This document shows, piece after piece, positions 15,084 through 23,023 of a stretch of DNA of 64,000 nucleotides. The position numbers were made by a program, and so were the translations under genes. The stretch's first letter is position 1, and every line of letters begins with the position of its first letter. The notes beneath the pieces are model-generated. The model was not told the DNA's origin, ran no database searches, and saw nothing but the letters and a program-made list of their open reading frames with translations. The stretch is from Prevotellaceae bacterium UBA6974 (lineage in GTDB: Bacteria; Bacteroidota; Bacteroidia; Bacteroidales; Bacteroidaceae), in the NCBI GenBank assembly GCA_002450165.1, contig DJYQ01000012.1, positions 1-64,000 of the forward strand, written 5' to 3'.

Positions 15084-17537
15084 TTAGTGTGCTTCCAGCC
15101 AGTTTCTGCCCCACCCTGCATCTGCAATCAGTGGCACGCTAAGTTTTGCTGCATTCTGCATCTCGTCAATCACGATTTGTTCAATTACTTCCTTTTCATC
15201 GGGAATTACAGTGAAGTTCAGTTCATCGTGAACCTGTAGAATCATGCGGCTCTTGAGTTTAAGTTCCTGCAGGCGTTTGTCTATACGTATCATGGCAATT
15301 TTCATTATGTCTGCAGCTGTTCCCTGTATGGGTGCATTGATGGCGTTACGCTCGGCATAGCCGCGTACGACGGCATTGTGGCTGTTGATATCCGGCAGTT
15401 GGCAGCGCCTGCCGAACAGCGTCTGCGTATAGCCTTTTTCCCGTGCCATAGCTATACTCTTGTCCATATAAGCCTTGACTCCTGGATATGTATTGAAATA
15501 ACCTTCGATAAGGGCCTTGGCTTCGCTTCTGCTGCATCCGAGTCGTTCGGCAAGGCCGAAGGCACTGATGCCATAAATAATGCCAAAATTGGCCGTTTTT
15601 GCACTACGGCGTTCATCAACAGTTACTTCCTGGATGGATTTGTGGTATATTTTGGCTGCTGTCGCTGCGTGGATGTCGTGTCCCTCGAGAAACGCCCCGA
15701 CCAGGTTTTTGTCCTGGGACAGATGTGCCATGATGCGCAGTTCGATCTGGCTATAGTCGGCGCTGAAGAACAGTTCTCCCGTATCCGGTATAAATGCCTT
15801 GCGCACCTCTTTTCCCAAGGCATCGCGTACGGGGATATTCTGCAGGTTTGGGTTGCTGCTTGAGAGACGTCCTGTAGCGGTGACGGTTTGGTTGAACGAT
15901 GTGTGTATATGTCCGGTTTGGGGATTGACTAACTTGGGGAATGCGTCGATGTATGTTCCCAATAGTTTTTTTAGGCTGCGGAACTCCAGTATCTTGGCTA
16001 TAATCGGATGCTTGCTCCTGAGACCCTCCATTATTTCCTCGTTGGTTATATACTGTCCATTCCTTGTCTTTTTGGCCTTAGAATCCAGTTTTAGTACGTC
16101 AAACAGGATTTCCCCTACCTGGCGGGGCGATGATATGTTGAACGGCTGTCCTGCCAGTCTGATTATTTCCAGTTCCAGTTGATTGAGTTGTCCGGTAAAG
16201 GTGCGACTGGTGTCTGCAAGTGCATGAAGGTCGATGCTTACACCTGCTTTTTCCATACGGGCAAGGACTGGCATGAGCGGCATTTCCATTTCCCTGAACA
16301 ATGGCATAAGTCCCTCGGTATCAAGTTCTTTCTCCAGCTTTCCCTTCAGGTCTGGAAGTGTGTCGCTATGGTATATTTGTTGAAGGTATTCAAGGTTGTG
16401 TTTCATCTCGGGATGCAGTACGTAGTGTGCAATTTCTACGTCGAACATATTACCCTCGTATTCACTGATGTCGTTCCAATGTGCCTTCAGGTTATGTCCT
16501 ATGACCATCTTGTTTTCGATGGTGTATGGTGGCAGTACGGGGTGTTGTACCGTAGGACTGGAGGTTGTGTCCGGTGTTGTATCGAGCATTGCAAAAAGAT
16601 CGCCTTGTATGCTGCCGTCAGAATTGGTTTTGGGTCTGGATGTATTTTCTTCTTTTTTTTGTCTTGCTAATGATTCTCCCTTTGCTTTGTATAGCAACTG
16701 GTTGAATTCCAGTTTTTTGTATATTTCTTCCAGTTTTTGAAAATCGGGTGTCTCGTATTCAAGACTTGGCAAATCCAGTTTAATTGGAGCGTCTGTAACA
16801 ATTGTGGCAAGCCAATAGCTCTGCCGTATTTTGTCTATGTTTTCACTTACTTTGCGTTGTACTGCGCCTTTCAGCTTATCAATGTTGGATATCAGATTAT
16901 CTACCCCACCCCATGTCTTGACAAGCGTGCTGGCTGTCTTTTCTCCGATACCCGGGCAACCGGGGATATTGTCAGATGCATCGCCCATAAGTGCAAGTAT
17001 ATCTATTACCTGTGCAGTGTTTTCTATTCCCCATTTGTCGCATATCTCACTGGGTGTCAGTATTTGTGCAGGATTGGCTCCCACGCCAGGGCGGTACATC
17101 TTAACGTTATCTGTTACCAGTTGTCCATAGTCTTTGTCGGGGGTCATCATGTATGTGTCAATACCTTGTATATCAGCTTGATGTGCAAGTGTACCGATAA
17201 CGTCGTCTGCCTCATAGCCCTTTACCTCGAGGATGGGAATATGGTATGCATCGAGTATGTCCTTGATAATTGGAACGGCAAATCGTATTGCCTCGGGGGT
17301 CTCTTCTCGCTGTGCTTTGTAATCGGGATATGCTTCGTGACGGAAGGTCCCTCCGCTGGGGTCGAAAGCGACTCCGATATGTGTAGGTTTCATATTCTTG
17401 AGCACGTCCTCGAGGGTGTTGACAAAACCGAGAATAGCACTTGTATTTTCGCCTTTGGAATTGATTCGCGGATTCTTGATAAATGCGTAAAAGGCGCGGT
17501 ATATGAGCGCATATGCGTCTAAAAGGAATAGTTTCAT
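15084..17537 (-). CDS. polA: DNA polymerase I with a degenerate proofreading domain
   Basis: The start is the ATG at 17537 (MKLFLLDAYALIYRAFY), the usual Bacteroidetes N-terminus, giving 817 residues. The 5'-3' flap nuclease (1 to about 285) is intact (DLP-type acidic cluster YEADDVIG, GCPGIGEKTA). The polymerase domain (about 415-817) has motif A (DYSQIELR), motif B (RRSAKTANFGIIYG) and motif C (VHDE). In between, the 3'-5' exonuclease domain is cut to a short remnant: no DxE motif is seen, NLKxD reads NLKAH, and the YxxxD motif is missing. Loss of proofreading is inferred. A -7 box TATTTTTG lies at plus-strand 17584-17591. Confidence 0.95.
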   Translation of the reverse strand: MKLFLLDAYALIYRAFYAFIKNPRINSKGENTSAILGFVNTLEDVLKNMKPTHIGVAFDPSGGTFRHEAYPDYKAQREETPEAIRFAVPIIKDILDAYHIPILEVKGYEADDVIGTLAHQADIQGIDTYMMTPDKDYGQLVTDNVKMYRPGVGANPAQILTPSEICDKWGIENTAQVIDILALMGDASDNIPGCPGIGEKTASTLVKTWGGVDNLISNIDKLKGAVQRKVSENIDKIRQSYWLATIVTDAPIKLDLPSLEYETPDFQKLEEIYKKLEFNQLLYKAKGESLARQKKEENTSRPKTNSDGSIQGDLFAMLDTTPDTTSSPTVQHPVLPPYTIENKMVIGHNLKAHWNDISEYEGNMFDVEIAHYVLHPEMKHNLEYLQQIYHSDTLPDLKGKLEKELDTEGLMPLFREMEMPLMPVLARMEKAGVSIDLHALADTSRTFTGQLNQLELEIIRLAGQPFNISSPRQVGEILFDVLKLDSKAKKTRNGQYITNEEIMEGLRSKHPIIAKILEFRSLKKLLGTYIDAFPKLVNPQTGHIHTSFNQTVTATGRLSSSNPNLQNIPVRDALGKEVRKAFIPDTGELFFSADYSQIELRIMAHLSQDKNLVGAFLEGHDIHAATAAKIYHKSIQEVTVDERRSAKTANFGIIYGISAFGLAERLGCSRSEAKALIEGYFNTYPGVKAYMDKSIAMAREKGYTQTLFGRRCQLPDINSHNAVVRGYAERNAINAPIQGTAADIMKIAMIRIDKRLQELKLKSRMILQVHDELNFTVIPDEKEVIEQIVIDEMQNAAKLSVPLIADAGWGRNWLEAH

Positions 17538-17655
17538 GTCCTTCAAGTGTGAAATTTGCAATGAAAATTATGTCTTTTGTTTGCAAAAATACTAAAATTT
17601 GTGCTAATGTCGCTGTTTTTATATAAATTTGCATGTTAGAAGGAGACTTTCGCTG

Positions 17656-18636
17656 ATGGATGCATTGAAAAAGATACAGGAACCTGTCAGGCGTGATTTG
17701 GAACGTTTCAATGAGATGTTCAAGGCTGCGCTTACAACATCCAATCCTTTGCTGAACATTGCCCTTGAACATATTGTAAAACGTCAGGGCAAGCAGATGA
17801 GGCCATTGCTTACGCTGTTGTCAGCAAGGCTATTTGCCAATGCTCATCAAGCTCTGCCTGACAGTGTTTTGCATACGGCAATATCGTTGGAACTGTTGCA
17901 TACCGCCTCTCTTGTGCATGATGATGTCGTGGATGAGAGTGATATGCGTCGTGGGCAGAAGAGCGTCAATAGCCTGTTGTCTAGCAAGAGCGCAGTTCTT
18001 GTTGGCGATTTTCTGTTGTCAAAGTCTATTGAGCATGCATCGGTGATTGGTGACATTGTAATACCCAGGCGAGTTGCCGAACTTGGCAAAATGTTGGTTG
18101 ATGGTGAATTGTTGCAGTTGGCTAATGTGGACAGCGAATCGATGGAGGAAAGTGCGTACTATGATGTGATACGCAAAAAGACGGCTTCGTTGTTTGCTAC
18201 CTGTGCGCAGTTAGGTGCAATGCTTGCCGGTGCAGACGATGGGTCAGTCGAGCTGATGAAGCGCTTTGGTATGCTTCTGGGTATTTGTTTCCAGCTGCGT
18301 GATGATTTGTTCGATTATGATAAAGCGAACAATACCGGTAAACCTGTAGGTAATGATATGAAGGAGGGTAAGCTGACATTGCCTGTGTTGTTTGCCGCAC
18401 GCCGTAACCGCGAAGTTCGTGAACTTGCATTGAAGGTTCGTCGTGGAACTGTGACCGAGGAGGAGATTGCTGTCTTGGTTCACCTGACTTACGACGAGGG
18501 CGGGGTAGTCTATGCAGAAAAAGCTATGCAGGAGTTCTCGGGAATGGCAAGGGGACTTCTTGACGACTTTGATCAGTCGGCCGTAATCGATTCGCTGATA
18601 ACTTATTTGGATTTTGTGTCTCAGCGTACAATTTGA
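17656..18636 (+). CDS. Trans-polyprenyl diphosphate synthase (IspB-like)
   Basis: This 326-residue prenyltransferase has the two aspartate-rich motifs DDVVD (first, in LVHDDVVDESDMRRG) and DDLFD (second). They bind Mg-diphosphates of the allylic substrate and IPP. It probably makes the long side chain of menaquinone, which fits the fumarate reductase system at 25-28 kb. The ATG at 17656 follows a good ribosome-binding site (aggag 17641-17645). The upstream TTG at 17629 is rejected because it lies inside the -7 box TAAATTTG (17624-17631). It is divergent from polA across 118 bp and followed by a hairpin terminator. Confidence 0.9.
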   Translation: MDALKKIQEPVRRDLERFNEMFKAALTTSNPLLNIALEHIVKRQGKQMRPLLTLLSARLFANAHQALPDSVLHTAISLELLHTASLVHDDVVDESDMRRGQKSVNSLLSSKSAVLVGDFLLSKSIEHASVIGDIVIPRRVAELGKMLVDGELLQLANVDSESMEESAYYDVIRKKTASLFATCAQLGAMLAGADDGSVELMKRFGMLLGICFQLRDDLFDYDKANNTGKPVGNDMKEGKLTLPVLFAARRNREVRELALKVRRGTVTEEEIAVLVHLTYDEGGVVYAEKAMQEFSGMARGLLDDFDQSAVIDSLITYLDFVSQRTI

Positions 18637-18702
18637 GGCAAAATTTGTCTTGTTTGCAGTTATCCTGTTTTATTTGCAGTTTTTCCGATGAGCAGAAAAA
18701 TA

Positions 18703-18742
18703 GCCCTAAATTGCTGTAATTTAGCAATTAGGGCCTGTTTTA
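18703..18742 (+). terminator. Terminator after the polyprenyl synthase gene
   Basis: GCCCTAAATTGCT (18703-18715) pairs with AGCAATTAGGGC (18723-18734) with one bulged A, followed by CTGTTTTA. It lies 67 bp after the stop codon and 95 bp before the stop of the convergent deoC, so it could serve both. Confidence 0.65.
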
Positions 18743-18837
18743 TGCTTCGTGAGAATCGTCTAAAATAAAATTTATGGCCAACGGGTCGTAAATTTTGGAC
18801 TCTCACGCGGTGAAAATTGGGGTAGGGTAGGGGAGTC

Positions 18838-19719
18838 TCAGAAGAATTTTACTTCCTGCCCTAAAACTTCGCTCAGAAGCAGGTTTGCCAACCGGCTGGT
18901 GCCAAGACGCAGATATTGGTTTGTCAACCACTTCTCGCCAAGTACTTCCTTGACGATGGTATAGTATGTTACTGCATCTTTGACCGTGTTGATTCCACCA
19001 GCTGGTTTAAAACCGATTTGGATACCAGTCTGATTGTAGTACTCCTTGATGGCTTCGCACATGATATATGCGGCTTCGGGTGTTGCCGCGATTTTTTCCT
19101 TGCCGGTCGATGTCTTGATGTAGTCTGCTCCGGCAAACATGGACAGCAGGGATGCCTTCTTTATTTCTGTGCCGTTTGCAAGACATCCGGTTTCTAGTAT
19201 TACCTTCATCTTCTTGTTGCCGCATACGGCTTTCAGTTCACTGATTTCATCACATACTGTCTCGTAGTCTCCGCTTTGGAATTTGCCTACGCTCATAACA
19301 ATGTCAATTTCGGTAGCTCCGTCTTTTATGGCGAGTGCTGTTTCTGCTACCTTAACCTCGAGAAGGGCTTGCGAACTGGGAAAGCTGCCGCTTACGCACG
19401 CAACCTCTACGCCTTCTACCTCCAGGCTTTGGCTGACAATCTTGGCAAAGCAAGGATATACGCAGATGGTTGCAACGTGAGGAAGGTCGGGATATGTATC
19501 CTCAAAGTCATTCACTCTTTCTGTGAATTTCAGTACACTTTCCTCGCTGTCCGTTGTCTTAAGAGTCGTTAGTTCTACACTGCCCATAAGGAATTTCTTC
19601 ACGGCTGGAGTCATGTTTTCGGGAACCTTCTTCTCGATGATTTCTGCTACTTTTTTAGCAATTGCATCGTCGTTGACATTTGTGTTGTACTTGGACAACA
19701 TTTCTTCGTACTTATCCAT
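18838..19719 (-). CDS. deoC: Deoxyribose-phosphate aldolase
   Basis: The 293-residue class I aldolase has its Schiff-base lysine in DYIKTSTGK and a second conserved lysine in GFKPAGGI. It splits 2-deoxyribose-5-phosphate into glyceraldehyde-3-phosphate and acetaldehyde in nucleoside catabolism. Length fits the longer DeoC type (E. coli 259). It is the last gene of the minus-strand run mnmG-apt-uvrC-dtd-pyrophosphohydrolase-deoC, 14 bp after the MazG-like gene. Confidence 0.95.
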   Translation of the reverse strand: MDKYEEMLSKYNTNVNDDAIAKKVAEIIEKKVPENMTPAVKKFLMGSVELTTLKTTDSEESVLKFTERVNDFEDTYPDLPHVATICVYPCFAKIVSQSLEVEGVEVACVSGSFPSSQALLEVKVAETALAIKDGATEIDIVMSVGKFQSGDYETVCDEISELKAVCGNKKMKVILETGCLANGTEIKKASLLSMFAGADYIKTSTGKEKIAATPEAAYIMCEAIKEYYNQTGIQIGFKPAGGINTVKDAVTYYTIVKEVLGEKWLTNQYLRLGTSRLANLLLSEVLGQEVKFF

Positions 19720-19733
19720 ATTTTAATTATCGT

Positions 19734-20060
19734 TTATTGTTTTAACTTAGGATTGTTTATATGTCTCTCTTTGTCTCTTCCTGTTTTTTTCTCGAAGCTT
19801 TTCTGCAAGGCCTCAGTAAGATCTACGTCTGTTTGGTTGGCCAGGCAGATCAGTACCCACAGGATATCCGCCATTTCCTCGCTGGGATCCTGTTTCTCGC
19901 CTTCCTTAAAGGACTGCTCACCATATTTGCGAGCCATAATACGGGCCAGTTCTCCCACTTCCTCTGTCAGTATGGCCATATTTGTCAGTTCGTTGAAGTA
20001 ACGAACGCCATACGTCTTAATCCACTGATCTACCTTATCCTGTGCTTCATGTATTGTCAT
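19734..20060 (-). CDS. MazG-like nucleotide pyrophosphohydrolase
   Basis: This 108-residue all-alpha NTP-PPase contains the metal-binding signature EEVGELAR followed by EEMADILWVLICLAN (ExxE...ExxD). Such proteins hydrolyse (d)NTPs to monophosphates and pyrophosphate and act in house-cleaning. It sits between dtd (49 bp upstream) and deoC (14 bp downstream). The substrate cannot be told from sequence. Confidence 0.9.
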   Translation of the reverse strand: MTIHEAQDKVDQWIKTYGVRYFNELTNMAILTEEVGELARIMARKYGEQSFKEGEKQDPSEEMADILWVLICLANQTDVDLTEALQKSFEKKTGRDKERHINNPKLKQ

Positions 20061-20109
20061 AGCTATCCTAACCCTATCTGGTAAATAATGTCAGTTGCTT
20101 TTTCATCTT

Positions 20110-20562
20110 TTATTCCTTGTTTTTAGTGTCCATACAAATAGTTACAGGGCCGTCGTTAAGTATCTGTACTTTCATGTCTGCACCAAATTCGCCAGTGCCT
20201 ACAGAATGGCCCAGCAAGGTGCTTAGGTTGGCACAGAATCCATTGTATAGAGGTATTGCTGTCTCTGGCTTGGCTGCGTGGATATAACTGGGTCTGTTGC
20301 CTTTTTTGTAACTTGCCATCAAAGTGAATTGGCTGACTACTATAATGTCTCCGTTTGCATCCAGGATATTTTTGTTCATTACACCGTTTTCGTCGTCAAA
20401 GATGCGCAGGTTTATTATTTTCTTGCATAGCCAATCAATGTCTTCGGTACTGTCATCGTTGGTTATTCCGAGCAAAATGAGCATTCCGTTTCCGATGTTG
20501 CTTTTTACCGTATTGTTGATGGTAACTGAGGCTTGGGTCACGCGTTGGATAACGACTCTCAT
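20110..20562 (-). CDS. dtd: D-aminoacyl-tRNA deacylase
   Basis: The 150-residue protein has the two DTD active-site motifs, SQFTL and GPVT (as DGPVTICMDT). It removes D-amino acids (and glycine from tRNA-Ala) mischarged onto tRNAs. Length is typical. It is the fourth gene of the mnmG-apt-uvrC-dtd run, 55 bp after uvrC. Confidence 0.96.
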   Translation of the reverse strand: MRVVIQRVTQASVTINNTVKSNIGNGMLILLGITNDDSTEDIDWLCKKIINLRIFDDENGVMNKNILDANGDIIVVSQFTLMASYKKGNRPSYIHAAKPETAIPLYNGFCANLSTLLGHSVGTGEFGADMKVQILNDGPVTICMDTKNKE

Positions 20563-20617
20563 AGTATTGTTTACCGATAGTTTTTATCTTATGTTTGTAC
20601 AAAGATATAAAAAAGAA

Positions 20618-22435
20618 TCAATTGTTGTGTAGTGCTTGATATATTTTGGTTGATTTGTTTTCTCCCAGTATTGTTTTCAGGGCTTCGGGCGAAGCTTCTT
20701 TTATGCGTTTGACACTCTTGAAATGTTTTAGCAGGAGGTCTTTTGTCTTCGGGCCTATGCCTGGAACTGTATCGAGCTCGCTTTTGGTTTGACGCTTGCT
20801 GCGCTTGTCACGATGGAATGTTATAGCAAATCTGTGAACCTCGTCCTGTATCTGTGTAAGGAAATGGAATAATGCCGAATCTGTTCGCAGCTGTATGGTT
20901 TTGGGAGGGAAGCCAAAAAGCAGTTCGTTAGTCCTGTGGTGATTGTTTTTGGCAAGTCCGGCAATTGGTACATTCAGTTTCAGTTCGTCTTCAACAACTT
21001 TTCGTACGACCTCCATCTGTCCCCGTCCGCCATCAGTAATAATCAGGTCGGGTAGGGGGGTGTTTTCGTCTATCATGCGGGAATATCTACGCCTTACGAC
21101 CTCCTGCATTGATGCGTAGTCGTCGGGGCCATTTACCGTTTTTATATTATATTTATGGTATTCGTTTTTGCATGGTTTGGCTTTTCGGAACACTACACAT
21201 CCAGCCACGGCATCGGTTCCGCTTATGTTGCTGTTGTCAAAACATTCTATGTGCATTGGTAAATTGTCCATGCCCAGTGCTTCCTGCAGTTCTTTCATAA
21301 GGCGTGCCTGTTTCTGCTCGGGATTAAGCTTGTCGCTTTGTGCCAGTCTGTCTTTCTTGTACTGCAGGACATTCATTCTGGACAGTTCCAGCAATTTCTT
21401 TTTATCACCGCGTTGTGGTATGGAAAGTTGTATACCTTCGAGTGGTAGTTCCACGTGGAACGGAATAATTATTTCCTTGCTGGTACTGCCGTATCTGTTG
21501 CGCATTTCCACAATACCAGACACGAGCAGTTCTTCGGTATTTTCGTCCATGCGTTTGGCGTATTCGAATGTGAAGGCCTTGTTGATACATCCATTTGCGA
21601 CATGTAGGTAGTTTATGTAGGCGACATTCCTGTTGTCTTCGATGTTAAATACGTCAACGTCATTTATTGTATTGCTGACAACCTCGCTCTTGGATCGGTA
21701 GTTCTTTATCAGCATGTACTGTCGCTTAACGATTTCCGCTTCCTCGAAACGCATTTCTTCGGCCAGCAGCTGCATGTCAGCCTGCAGGCGTTTTTCCAGT
21801 GATGAGGTGTTGCCCTTCAGTATTTCGGTGGCATCCGAGATGTACCTCATGTACTTCTCGTGTGTTTCGCGACCCGTACATGGTGCTGTACAGTTTTTAA
21901 TGTGGTATTCCAGACATTCCCGGTGTTTGCCGTTAGCAATACTTTCGGGCGTTATAGCATGTGTGCAGCGGCGCAGTGGGTACAGTTTTCTGATTACGTC
22001 CAGCAGCATGTGCATGGTGGATATATGGCTGTACGGGCCGTAATATGTTCCCTTGCGTGTATCAATTCTGCGTGTTTCGATTATTCTTGGTAGGTATTCG
22101 TTTGTGACACATATACTGGGGTATGTCTTGCCGTCTTTTAGCAGGATGTTGTATTTAGGTGTCCACTGCTTGATAAGGTTGTTTTCAAGTAGCAATGCAT
22201 CGCTCTCCGAGTTTACTACGAAATATTTAATGTCGCGTATCTTGGATACCAGATTCCGTGTTTTGACGTTTGTATGTTCGTGATTGAAATAACTGGACAC
22301 GCGTCGTTTCAGATTCTTGGCTTTGCCTATGTATATGATGACCCCGTTGTCATCCATGTATTGATAACAGCCGGGTTTCTCGGGCAGGTTTGAAACGATT
22401 TCCTTCAGGTGTTTCTGCACTTCTTCCTTGTCCAT
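20618..22435 (-). CDS. uvrC: Excinuclease ABC subunit C
   Basis: From the ATG at 22435 (MDKEEVQKHLKEIV) the protein has 605 residues. It shows the GIY-YIG nuclease (GCYQYMDDNGVIIYIGKAKN, about 22-45) for 3' incision, a UVR motif (about 205-240), the RNase H-like nuclease (HIECFDNSNISGTDAV, DLIITDGGRGQ) for 5' incision, and C-terminal helix-hairpin-helix motifs (TVPGIGPKTKDLLLKHF). It acts with UvrAB in nucleotide excision repair. The longer ORF start (4 residues earlier) runs into the spacer after apt and is less likely. Confidence 0.96.
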   Translation of the reverse strand: MDKEEVQKHLKEIVSNLPEKPGCYQYMDDNGVIIYIGKAKNLKRRVSSYFNHEHTNVKTRNLVSKIRDIKYFVVNSESDALLLENNLIKQWTPKYNILLKDGKTYPSICVTNEYLPRIIETRRIDTRKGTYYGPYSHISTMHMLLDVIRKLYPLRRCTHAITPESIANGKHRECLEYHIKNCTAPCTGRETHEKYMRYISDATEILKGNTSSLEKRLQADMQLLAEEMRFEEAEIVKRQYMLIKNYRSKSEVVSNTINDVDVFNIEDNRNVAYINYLHVANGCINKAFTFEYAKRMDENTEELLVSGIVEMRNRYGSTSKEIIIPFHVELPLEGIQLSIPQRGDKKKLLELSRMNVLQYKKDRLAQSDKLNPEQKQARLMKELQEALGMDNLPMHIECFDNSNISGTDAVAGCVVFRKAKPCKNEYHKYNIKTVNGPDDYASMQEVVRRRYSRMIDENTPLPDLIITDGGRGQMEVVRKVVEDELKLNVPIAGLAKNNHHRTNELLFGFPPKTIQLRTDSALFHFLTQIQDEVHRFAITFHRDKRSKRQTKSELDTVPGIGPKTKDLLLKHFKSVKRIKEASPEALKTILGENKSTKIYQALHNN

Positions 22436-22454
22436 TTTACACGGCACGTTAGGA

Positions 22455-22985
22455 CTAAGATATTTTTAGCAATGTGGTAATCTCTACGTCATCCAAAATG
22501 TCGCGGCCATGCAGTCCCTCGATAGTTAGCTCGATGATGAAGTTTACGTAAATCTTCCTTGGGTTAAACTGCTTGACCAGGTCGATGGTGGCGCGCATGC
22601 TACCGCCGGTTGCCAGCAGGTCGTCATGAATGAGCACGACGTCATCTGGGCGAATGGCATCGCTAACCATGCAGATGCGGTCCTTGCCGTACTCCTTATC
22701 GTATTCAATAGACACAACCTCTCCGGGAAGCTTGTTGGGCTTTCGTGCCATCACGAAACCGGCATTCAGGTCAGCTGCTGCTATTGCGCCAAGCATAAAG
22801 CCTCGGCTTTCCAGCCCAACCACCTTGGTAATCCCCATGTTTTTATATAGTTTTACTGTTTCTTCCCTCATGATGCTCAGGCATTCGGGATTGCCAAACA
22901 GCGAGGTGATGTCCTGGAACTGTATTCCGGGTATTGGAAAATCGGGGACTACGCGCAGGTGTTTTAGTAAGATAGGATTATTCAT
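22455..22985 (-). CDS. apt: Adenine phosphoribosyltransferase
   Basis: From the ATG at 22985 (MNNPILLKHLRVVPDFPIPG) the enzyme has 176 residues, the normal Apt length. The PRPP-binding loop is VVLIHDDLLATGGSMRA, and the family segment GIQFQDITSLF is near the N-terminus. It salvages adenine to AMP. A GTG ten codons upstream (23015) is rejected because it lies inside the parS-like palindrome at the mnmG stop. It is the second gene of the operon, 36 bp after mnmG. Confidence 0.95.
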   Translation of the reverse strand: MNNPILLKHLRVVPDFPIPGIQFQDITSLFGNPECLSIMREETVKLYKNMGITKVVGLESRGFMLGAIAAADLNAGFVMARKPNKLPGEVVSIEYDKEYGKDRICMVSDAIRPDDVVLIHDDLLATGGSMRATIDLVKQFNPRKIYVNFIIELTIEGLHGRDILDDVEITTLLKIS

Positions 22986-23007
22986 TTCTGTTATGTTTTG
23001 TTGTATA

Positions 23008-23023
23008 TGTTTCACGTGAAACT
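23008..23023. promoter_or_regulatory. parS-like ParB-binding site
   Basis: The 16-mer TGTTTCACGTGAAACT matches the near-universal parS consensus TGTTTCACGTGAAACA at 15 of 16 positions. Its inner 14 bases (GTTTCACGTGAAAC, 23009-23022) form a perfect palindrome. It overlaps the first base read of the mnmG stop codon and the mnmG-apt spacer. parS sites load ParB for chromosome segregation and cluster near oriC, and mnmG (gidA) is often origin-proximal. No parA, parB or dnaA is in the window. Confidence 0.8.

Noticed and set aside
23013..23015. GTG start for apt
   Set aside because: It sits in the parS-like palindrome and adds ten residues absent from the usual Apt N-terminus; the ATG at 22985 fits.
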